A stretch of 64,000 bases of DNA, from the NCBI RefSeq assembly GCF_014132355.1, contig NZ_BLZO01000171.1, positions 1 through 64,000 on the forward strand. Direction: 5' to 3'. A model generated the notes under the pieces. The model did no database searches, was not told the DNA's origin, and saw nothing but the letters and a program-made list of their open reading frames with translations. Positions 57,123 to 64,000 of this stretch are shown here, one piece after another; the stretch's first letter is position 1, and each line of letters opens with the position of its first letter. The translations under genes and the position numbers were made by a program. Source of the stretch: Okeania sp. KiyG1. Lineage in GTDB: Bacteria > Cyanobacteriota > Cyanobacteriia > Cyanobacteriales > Microcoleaceae.

Positions 57123-58775
57123 TTGCAAACTAATTTTAATAACTTAATTCGCTATTTTAATTCTGCTCTAGGTATGCTCGAACTTGAGCCAGATTCTCAA
57201 CTGAAAAAAGATGTAATTTCTATCTGTGAATACCTGACAAACCCCTCTTTTAAAATTGCTGTTTTTGCTCCATTCAACTATGGCAAATCTACTTTGCTAA
57301 ATGCTTTATTAGGTCAACGAACATTACCCATCGATTTAATTCCTACTACTGGAGCTGCAATTTTTGTAAAATATGGGAGAGAGTTACAGACTAAAATTAA
57401 TCTGAAAGATGGAAGCCAAGTTTGTGAAACTGGTACGGATATTCTCAAACAATATGCAGTTTTAGATAATAACCGCCGAATGCGAGATGATGTGACTTCA
57501 GTAGAAGTTTATTTTCCTCATTCTTTCCTGGAAAGAGATGTAGAATTTATAGATTTACCAGGAACTAATGATCGGGAAACTCAGGATATTTTGGTGCAAG
57601 AAAAACTGTTGACTGCTGATTTAGTAGTACAGGTTTTAGATGCCAGAAAGTTGATGACTTTAGGAGAGCGAGAAAATCTCAAAGATTGGTTGGGGGAACG
57701 AGGAATTAAGACTGTGGTTTTTGTGGTTAATTTTATGAATTTACTCGAACCTGAAGAACAGAAAGAAGTCTCAAACCGAATGGGCTTTGTGGCAGAAAGT
57801 TTTCGCTCAGAACTACCAAATAATATTAGTAATTTGTATCGAGTTGATGCTTTGCCTGCTTTGCGGGGTCGGTTAAAAGGCGATGTTTCTGTGGCACAAA
57901 CAACGGGTTTAGCAACTTTTGAATCTGCTTTACAAAATATTGTTGAAACTCATGGGAAAAAGATAGATATTCAATTGCCGAGAATACAGGTTATCGCTTC
58001 TCAGTTATGTCAAGTTATGGAAGCTAGTGCTAAGGAGGTAACTAAAGAGTTAATTGCTATTCAAGAGCGGAAAAGTGAAAAATTTGAGGTTCAAAAAAGA
58101 GCAGAAAAGTTAATTAAACAAGGTTTTCAAAGGAGCAGTTCAAACTTCCAAAGTTGGCTATATTTAACTAAACTTTTGGAGCGCCATCAATTTGAATTGG
58201 CTATAGTTTTGGAACAAAGAACTTTTAATATTTGGGAGTCGGAAAAATTTCGACCAGAAGCTCTGAAATATAAACAAGAAATTACCGAATGGATAGATAA
58301 AGCTTGTGAGTTTTTTCAACAAGAAGAACCAGCAGAATTAATTATCACATTTCCTGAAGCTCCTAAAGTTTTTTTGCCATCCCCACCCCCATCAGAAACT
58401 AAAAAATCAGGAGGGGTAAGAAATATAGCGATCGCCACTGGAATAGGTTGGTTATTAGGGGGTCCGATGGGTGCCGCAGTTGCTGGTGGTGCGACCTATT
58501 TTTTGAGCGATAATCAACAGAATAAATCACAAAATTTAGACAGTTATCAGCAACAGGTAAAACAAGCTTATGCTAATGCGGCTAGAGATTATTTAAGTCG
58601 TTTTAGTGCTGTAGCTTTAAAAGCAGTTGAGGAATATGAAGAAAAAGCAGAAAAAGTGATTAAGGTTCCTGTTAGTCAGCAGTCACCGGAGGCGATTAAC
58701 TTAAGAAGTAAATTACAGTTATTGAATAGTTTATCAGCAGAAATCAATCAAGAATTAGAGTTTTTAGCTGGTTGA
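57123..58775 (+). CDS. Bacterial dynamin-like GTPase B
   Basis: The protein has 550 residues. The GTPase domain has P-loop APFNYGKS (49-56), TTGAA (75-79, G2) and DLPGTND (144-150, G3). The G4 position reads VVNFMN (202-206) instead of the usual N/T-KxD, so guanine recognition may be altered. A helical stalk follows, then a short Gly-rich hydrophobic segment (about 434-460: GIGWLLGGPMGAAVAGGATY) and a C-terminal coiled coil. It is shorter than protein A and probably its partner. The best start is TTG 57123; no in-frame ATG precedes the conserved domain. Confidence 0.88.
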   Translation: MQTNFNNLIRYFNSALGMLELEPDSQLKKDVISICEYLTNPSFKIAVFAPFNYGKSTLLNALLGQRTLPIDLIPTTGAAIFVKYGRELQTKINLKDGSQVCETGTDILKQYAVLDNNRRMRDDVTSVEVYFPHSFLERDVEFIDLPGTNDRETQDILVQEKLLTADLVVQVLDARKLMTLGERENLKDWLGERGIKTVVFVVNFMNLLEPEEQKEVSNRMGFVAESFRSELPNNISNLYRVDALPALRGRLKGDVSVAQTTGLATFESALQNIVETHGKKIDIQLPRIQVIASQLCQVMEASAKEVTKELIAIQERKSEKFEVQKRAEKLIKQGFQRSSSNFQSWLYLTKLLERHQFELAIVLEQRTFNIWESEKFRPEALKYKQEITEWIDKACEFFQQEEPAELIITFPEAPKVFLPSPPPSETKKSGGVRNIAIATGIGWLLGGPMGAAVAGGATYFLSDNQQNKSQNLDSYQQQVKQAYANAARDYLSRFSAVALKAVEEYEEKAEKVIKVPVSQQSPEAINLRSKLQLLNSLSAEINQELEFLAG

Positions 58776-58914
58776 GATATCGGAATATTTCGATGAAAAT
58801 CTAGGTAACAACTCTATTCAATATCAATATATAGATATAGCAATCTTATTTTAATTGTGAGAGATTGTAGATTTTTAGGGAACACCGGATCTGGGAACAG
58901 TTCATTAATTGATA
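58776..58914. other. Short spacer
   Basis: Nothing recognised. Confidence 0.4.
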
Positions 58915-59165
58915 TTAGCTTTAGCTCCTCCAGAGGAGGCTAGACGCAAGGGAACGCCCAGCAAGAAGGCTGCGGGAGGAGCAGTGTCAGCGCCAGTCGC
59001 TCATGGGGGAAGCCCCCAAGACCGCGCTGGCTTGTCTGTGGAGCGACTGTAAGACCTTCTGGGAGTAAGTCCCCGAAGGCAGGTGCTAAGAAACAGAAAG
59101 CCCCTAGCAGTGATGGAGCGGGAATCCCGCGCTGTCTCGTGAGAGCCGCGTCGGGAGGATGTCAA
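58915..59165 (+). repeat. ORF-less tnpB right end (omega RNA relic), first
   Basis: The stretch is unusually GC-rich for the window and full of hairpins (AGCTCCTCC with GGAGGA; GGGGGAAGCCCCC; GCGCTG...). It ends in GCGTCGGGAGGATGTCAA, the shared tnpB right end. GGAATCCCGCGCTG (about 59120-59133) recurs in the next relic. No tnpB frame remains. Confidence 0.65.
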
Positions 59166-59839
59166 TCTGGAAGTTAAACCAACTTTATATATACCTTATA
59201 TATAAGGAGAAATAGTAAGGTACACCCATAGCAGGCAAGATGCCCGCACTTGCATTCATTTAATTGTTAATATCTGTACTTCTTAATGCGAGGAATTTGC
59301 TGTATCAAAAACTTAAAACTCAGGCAACGAAAGATTTTTCCCACTTCGGTCCTTCCTTCTTACTTTTTCCTTCTCCATACCACAAAATAGGCAATCTATC
59401 AATCTGCCGAAAAATTAGGCGAGGAAAATTAGTCATTCATGGTAAAAGAACTGAAGAGTCTTTGCCTCTAAAAACAACGATATTATAGGCATTTGGAGCT
59501 TTATTTTTAAAAAAATCCATAAAAACCCCTTGGATCATAATATTATTTAGAGTATCACAAAACCTAGCTTAAGTGCTAAAAATATTGAAACCTCGTGAAG
59601 TTAATCAGAGAAATTTTCCGATTTTTTGTCATCAACTCCTGACAAAATTAAAAATTTTCAAACTAAAAGACTAAAATTTATCTCAACGTTGGCCCTTGAC
59701 CCGCGCTCTCCTGTAGGGGAGCGGAGGGATGGGAAAACCAATCAATAACAGCGGTTTTACAGATAACTTGTTAAAATGCAAGTGTTACTCAACTAAAAAC
59801 CAAGGTTAAGACTACTATCACTTTTTAATCAAGTCGCCG
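59166..59839. other. Intergenic, no gene seen
   Basis: AT-rich, with a GGGGAGCGGAGGGATGGG fragment near 59716. No supportable feature. Confidence 0.4.
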
Positions 59840-60009
59840 AGGGGCACTGGTCGATTATTTATCGGACACGGAGGAAGCGTGCTTGGCAAGCCAGCATTTT
59901 CCAGTGAGGTGTCAACCCGCCCTGAGTCATTTGTGAGCGCGAGTGTCTGTTTGAATGATGGATGGGAATCCCGCGCTGCATGAGCAGGTCAGCGTCGGGA
60001 GGATGTCAA
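59840..60009 (+). repeat. ORF-less tnpB right end (omega RNA relic), second
   Basis: The text GAATCCCGCGCTGCATGAGC then CAGGTCAGCGTCGGGAGG forms a strong terminal hairpin (CCCGCGCTG with CAGCGTCGGG). It ends with GATGTCAA. Upstream GCCGAGGGGCACTGG and GTGCTTGGCAAGCCAGC also form hairpins. No protein is encoded. Confidence 0.65.
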
Positions 60010-60106
60010 AACTAAAACTTAAGGATAAACCTAAATTTGTGAGATATGGCAATTTTTGTAGTGATCGCTTAACAAGCAAGACAGTCGCGACAAAATATAA
60101 TGACTA

Positions 60107-60310
60107 ATTAGGGCTTGCTGAAAAAAGCAAAGTGTGGGAACCTACCCCAGGGCAAACGCATCTAAATTCTGGAAACTTGTACTGTTAAGCTTTACAAAAG
60201 TGATAAGTATAAATACTTAGGACCCTGACATCCTTACCCTGTCAGAACTTCAAAATAAGATGCGTTTGCCCTGGAACCTACCCCTAACCCCTCCCAGGAG
60301 GGCCAGGGCT
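60107..60310 (+). repeat. Family B start with family D block, split by a MITE
   Basis: TTAGGGCTTGCTGAAAAAAG begins a family B copy. The family D sequence AACCTACCCCTAACCCCTCC continues it after the nested element at 60147-60274. The 3' end of family B is missing. Confidence 0.6.
60147..60274. mobile_element. 128-bp MITE with 17-bp inverted ends and 8-bp target duplication
   Basis: CCAGGGCAAACGCATCT and AGATGCGTTTGCCCTGG are perfect inverted ends. AACCTACC flanks both sides (60139-60146 and 60275-60282). No coding capacity. Confidence 0.88.
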
Positions 60311-60379
60311 GTTTCATTCTCGATAGACACGGGGACGCACCAGACACACCAGACACGGGGATGGAGGCTTTTAAGCGGC

Positions 60380-60560
60380 GTTGAACCAAATATTCTCTCA
60401 GAGCAAAAAGGAGGCTTATTGGCGCTCAAAATCGGCAAATTTTGGCAAATTTCACCGTTCCACTATCCCCTAATCTATCGTTCTCCCGCTCATCTTTAAT
60501 CTACAATACTTTGAAACAACCCTGCTCCCAGGAGTGCAGGGCTGTTTCATCCGATGCGAA
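60380..60560 (+). repeat. Dispersed repeat shared with 3536-3832
   Basis: It shares GAACCAAATATTCTCTCAG, AAAATCGGCAAATTTTGG and CTACAATACTTTGAA with 3690-3832. The following GCAGGGCTGTTTCATCCGAT, then GCGAAAAA, recurs at 3537-3565. Confidence 0.65.
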
Positions 60561-60622
60561 AAATTCTGATTTAAGTCCATAAATACTCAAAATTCAAAAT
60601 TTCAAGATTATTCAAAAAATCC

Positions 60623-60653
60623 TTGACAAATCCCTGGATATAAGTGTTAATAT
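60623..60653 (+). promoter_or_regulatory. Promoter of tRNA-Gln
   Basis: A perfect TTGACA (60623-60628) is followed by TAATAT at 60648-60653 (spacer 19) or GTTAAT (spacer 17), just ahead of the tRNA. Confidence 0.55.
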
Positions 60654-60670
60654 AGTAATTGTTGACGAAT

Positions 60671-60742
60671 TGGGGCGTCGCCAAGCGGTAAGGCAGCTGG
60701 TTTTGGTCCAGCCATTCGGAGGTTCGAATCCTTCCGCCCCAG
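60671..60742 (+). tRNA. tRNA-Gln (TTG)
   Basis: The acceptor is TGGGGCG with CGCCCCA, the D arm is GCC...GGC, the anticodon arm is GCTGG/CCAGC with loop TTTTGGT giving anticodon TTG, and the T arm is GGAGG with loop TTCGAAT. The discriminator is G. CCA is not encoded. Confidence 0.97.
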
Positions 60743-61537
60743 TAATAAAGTTATGATAAACATAAGCTGTCCCTATATAACATAACTAAAGTGGGGCTAT
60801 GTTCGCTTTTTTCTATCTTATATAGATAGAATATTAGTCCTATATCTCAAGATAAACTTTTTTTGCTTTACTTATAGCCTTGTTTGATTAACTTTTAACT
60901 TGCTTGTACAGAATAAGGAAGAAGGCGTTTAGTTATCTACCAGATAAGGAAAAATCTTGCGTTGTTTAAGTTTTGAGTTTTTAGTATGTCCGCGCCCTTT
61001 GCTTCGACTGCTATACTAAACAACAAAATCTTCAGAACTAGCTTTCTGAAATTCTTTAGTTTTTCATTTATTTTCTACTTAGCTTTTTTAATGCTTTTAA
61101 AGTTTGGCAAAACTAACTTATGTTAAAGAGATAGAGGTATTTTAAAGGCTATTAGTTTATTTGAATCTAATTAACTTAATATTAAAGCACTTTTTAAAGT
61201 AGTGATGTATAGTTTAATCTTCATATCTATTCTCTATTGCTCCAAAATTATATATAGCAGTTGAAGTAAAGGTTAGGACAGATTGAGAGCTGAAAACTCA
61301 GACAACACCAGATTTTTCCTTCTTCCTTCTTCCCTCTTCCTTCTTTTTTCTGCTATACCTCATAAAATGAAAAACTGCTTTAACATTAAATCTATTCAGT
61401 GTTTTTATTCGATCTAATAAATGTTCAAAATTACAGCAGTTTTGGAGTTGAAGAGGTACATAATTTTAGGACTTTAGGGAGTAAAGAGCAGTGAAAAAAA
61501 AATTAATCTTAAAACTTTACCGATAAATTGTGCTTTA
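60743..61537. other. Intergenic, AT-rich
   Basis: Short CTTCTTC/GAAG repeats lie near 61318-61350. No gene was found. Confidence 0.45.
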
Positions 61538-61645
61538 AAGCCTCCCCTTTTAAGGGGAAAAAAGAAAAAAATTTTCCTTTTAGTTAATCCTCTTCTTTTC
61601 AAGGAGAGGTAATAATTAATAATTAATTATTAATTATTAATTAGG
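61538..61645 (+). repeat. Family C repeat with TTAATAA tail
   Basis: TTTAAAGCCTCCCCTTTTAA, AGAAAAAAATTTTCC, CTTTTCAAGGAGAGG and then AATTAATAATTAATTATTAA. A lone family B end (TTAGGACTTGCTGAA) follows. Confidence 0.6.
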
Positions 61646-61726
61646 ACTTGCTGAACCCACCCTTCCTAAAAAGTGCTGTAAGTGAAACTTGGTAGAGAAG
61701 GAATAGTAAATAAACACAGTATTTTT

Positions 61727-61869
61727 GGGGTTGCACAGTGACTAATGATTTGAGATTTTTGATGAATAGGATTTGGGATTTTAAAATTGCTATAATTATT
61801 AATATTAGGTTTTTTTAGTCAAAGTCGAACACCTATTTTTTGCAGTATCATTCCATAATGTGCAACCCC
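61727..61869. mobile_element. 143-bp MITE with GGGGTTGCACA ends and 8-bp target duplication
   Basis: GGGGTTGCACA and TGTGCAACCCC are the inverted ends. GTATTTTT flanks both sides (61719-61726 and 61870-61877). No coding capacity. Confidence 0.85.
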
Positions 61870-62193
61870 GTATTTTTTATCTTATTTATGACTTTCACCA
61901 TTTTTGGTAGTGGTGTACAAGTAGTAATTTTTGTAGTTTTTTTATGACAGTAAAAGAGATTGACTGATAAATATAACTACATCTACAGCACTACCCCATT
62001 TTTCAAAACTTGAGACATTATCCTATACAGACTTTAATATTGGTTGTTAATGCTTATCCCTCGATATCAAGTTAAAAATTAAATCTAGACATTCTTGCAA
62101 ATTGATAAATATCTTGCTTCCAATAAACATTGAAATTTTATGATATAATCAGCAATAATTGCCTAAAATAGTGCTTTGAGAAACTAGGGTTAG

Positions 62194-63441
62194 ATGGAAA
62201 AAGAGTGTAACTATTATGAAGTTCTAGGAGTATCACAAAATGCTTCCACAGAACAGATTAAAAAAGCTTATCATAGCCTAGCACGCCAGTATCATCCTGA
62301 TGTAAATCCAGGAGATATAAATGCAGCAGAAAAATTTAAAGAAATCAACTCAATGTATGAAATTCTTTCCGATCCATTGAGGCGATCGCAATACGATAAA
62401 ACCGTAGGAGAAGCTAAAGAACTATATAAACAAGGAGTTGCAAAAAGTCAGCTTGGAGATTATCAAGGTGCAATAGTAGATTACACAAAAGCACTAGAAA
62501 TTAACTCTAACTGGGCAGAAGTTTTGTATCACAGAGGATTTGCTAATTATAAACTGCAAGATTACCGGAGTGCCGATCTTGATTATACAAAGGCATTATT
62601 TTTAGACCCAAATTTAGTAGAAGTTTATTATTATCGGGGTCTATGTCGTATGAAATTAAGATACATTCAGGCGGGTATGGAAGACTATAGCAAAGCATTA
62701 GAAATAAATCCCTATTTTGCTCATGTTTATTATCAACGTGGTTTAGTTTATCTAGAGTTGCAAGAACATCGTCTGGCAATAATTGATTTTAAAAAAGCTG
62801 CTCAACTTTTTGCAGATCAAGGAGATAAAGCTAATTCTCAAAGAGCGCTAGAAGCTATTAAAAATTTACGCCATTTTTCATGGTTAGAAAAACTAGAAAT
62901 ATTTCAGACAACTTTTCAGGATGCTTGGATAGCAGTAAAGATTTTTCTTCCTAATCCCATAGGAGGTTTATTACCAGCTTTTACTAAGTTAGAACAAAGA
63001 AGAGCATTTAATGTAGCAGTTTTATTGGGCATAATATTTGAAATTTGCTTTGTAGTAGGAATTAGTCTGATTTTACAGAGATTAGATCAAGCAAATCATA
63101 CAGAACTTTTATTATTAATAATTATCGGTATTATTCCCTTTGTAAATTTGACAGTTACAAGTGGTTTTGCCAGACTTATTTTCAAAGCTGATGGTAGTTT
63201 AACAGGAGATTTATTTACAGCAGGTGCATCACTATTACCTCTAGGTTTGATGGTGCTAGTCAGTGGAATTTTAAATAATTGGGTAATTAGTATTATTTTA
63301 GCTATTTTTGCTTTGTGTTATACAATTTTAACTATGTATAGTGGTTGCCAAAAAATTTCTAATATTTCTGAAGAAAAATCAGCTATAACACTACCTATTA
63401 TGTTCCTTCTGACTGGGTTGCCATTTGCTTTAATTAATTAA
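62194..63441 (+). CDS. J-domain protein with TPR repeats and a C-terminal membrane domain
   Basis: The protein has 415 residues. The J domain (5-70) has the Hsp70-stimulating HPD at 34-36 ([10 protein letters not shown]). About four TPR units follow (75-210; [20 protein letters not shown] is typical). From about 262 there are five hydrophobic segments resembling the Yip1-type membrane fold ([37 protein letters not shown]). It is probably a membrane-tethered co-chaperone that recruits DnaK to a client held by the TPRs. The ATG at 62194 fits. It is monocistronic. Confidence 0.88.
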   Translation: MEKECNYYEVLGVSQNASTEQIKKAYHSLARQYHPDVNPGDINAAEKFKEINSMYEILSDPLRRSQYDKTVGEAKELYKQGVAKSQLGDYQGAIVDYTKALEINSNWAEVLYHRGFANYKLQDYRSADLDYTKALFLDPNLVEVYYYRGLCRMKLRYIQAGMEDYSKALEINPYFAHVYYQRGLVYLELQEHRLAIIDFKKAAQLFADQGDKANSQRALEAIKNLRHFSWLEKLEIFQTTFQDAWIAVKIFLPNPIGGLLPAFTKLEQRRAFNVAVLLGIIFEICFVVGISLILQRLDQANHTELLLLIIIGIIPFVNLTVTSGFARLIFKADGSLTGDLFTAGASLLPLGLMVLVSGILNNWVISIILAIFALCYTILTMYSGCQKISNISEEKSAITLPIMFLLTGLPFALIN

Positions 63442-64000
63442 AGGGTAGGAGTCATTTCAGTTATCAGTTATCAGTTATCAGTTATCAGTTATCAGTACCT
63501 CTGACTTTAGGCAGAGGCTTAAAATATTGAAGTTGATTTTTTCTTGGTCGATTGGATATGGCGAGGAAACCCGCTCTTATCAGAGCCGCTCCGCAGTCCG
63601 CCATCCCACCCTACTGGACTGACACACCTTAAATGGTGCATTAGAAAATGGGGAGATGGGGAGATGGGGGATGGGGGATGGGGTGACGAAAAAAGCTAAT
63701 GCACTATTTTAGGTGAAACAATCCACTACGGGAAGCTCCGCTACGACCACTGTCTTGGTCAATTGGATATGGCGAGGGGACCCGCTCTTGACAGAGCCGC
63801 TCCGAATTGCGCCATCCCTCGACCCCTTTTTCATCCCCTTGTAGAGCGGTAGCTCGCGGCGCAGCCAAGGGGAGACTTGAGACCTAATTTTTTGGTCAGG
63901 AGTCAGGATAATTATAGAACCCTTATGGTATCTTTGTCTGCAATGAAATTTTTGAGTTACGAGTCGAGAATGGAATAGAGTAGAGGCTTTTTTTGGCAGG
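63442..64000 (+). repeat. TTATCAG heptamers and two degenerate family A copies
   Basis: A TTATCAG run at 63455-63496 follows the J-protein gene. Family A cores lie at about 63538-63615 (CTTGGTCGATTGGATATGGC) and 63750-63885 (CTTGGTCAATTGGATATGGC, CAGAGCCGCTCCG, GCCATCCCTCGACC). A GGGAGATGGGG-type run lies between them. No gene is supported up to the window end. Confidence 0.65.

Noticed and set aside
63455-63496. CRISPR-like tandem repeat
   Set aside because: A 7-bp microsatellite without spacers.

Overview
The window is chromosomal DNA from a low-GC filamentous cyanobacterium. Scattered GCGATCGC sites, a PucC/BCD-type pigment transporter, an Sll1863-like stress protein, a DUF1825 gene and abundant tnpB relics all fit this. 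The overall look resembles marine Oscillatoriales such as the Trichodesmium/Okeania group, but the genus is an inference. Coding density is low: about 22 intact genes sit among repeats, insertion-sequence remnants and microsatellites.

Layout. 1-5.4 kb: 3'-truncated CNNM/CorC-type membrane protein whose first codons lie in a tnpB right end, an anchored hypothetical protein, a probable tRNA-Met behind a structured non-coding stretch, and a wrecked tnpB. 5.5-9.5 kb: 180-bp tandem repeat, aldo/keto reductase, PucC-family transporter. 10.3-17.4 kb: fdhD and a molybdopterin oxidoreductase of the FdhF/YdeP type, which form a functional pair, followed by a duplicated 3' end of the oxidoreductase split by a tnpB element. 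17.5-25 kb: dehydrogenase fragment, inositol-monophosphatase-like enzyme, RTX protein, cell-wall amidase, NRPS/methyltransferase fossil, coiled-coil stress protein. 25.7-34.8 kb: response-regulator kinase, glycosyltransferase, broken tnpB, His-rich CobW GTPase, dtd, frameshifted DUF1825 gene. 35-48.2 kb: second broken tnpB, class A penicillin-binding protein, tnpB relic, tyrS, tnpB, pyrF, hypothetical proteins, DUF167, uracil-DNA glycosylase, phosphoribosyltransferase. 49.4-58.8 kb: a dynamin-like locus with one relic and two full genes, the full pair being separated by IS, group II intron and tnpB debris. 58.9-64 kb: two ORF-less tnpB right-end relics, tRNA-Gln, small MITEs, and a J-domain/TPR/membrane protein.

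The most unusual content is the repeat ecology. Four tnpB lineages (called F1 to F4 here) each leave at least two relics, none with an intact frame, and no tnpA was found. Several interspersed families occur many times: a ~210-260 bp family A with a strong internal hairpin, a ~200-275 bp MITE-like family B with GGGCTTGCTGAAAAAGTC ends, a short family C, GC-rich palindromes, and a micro-repeat of about 22 bp. Comparing paralogous copies gives filled and empty sites for family A, the 22-bp micro-repeat and an F2 tnpB element, so their mobility can be read directly. Mobile-element ends have become start or stop codons of host genes (CNNM gene, fdhD, penicillin-binding protein), and short tandem repeats encode the C-termini of dtd and of the hypothetical protein at 44603.
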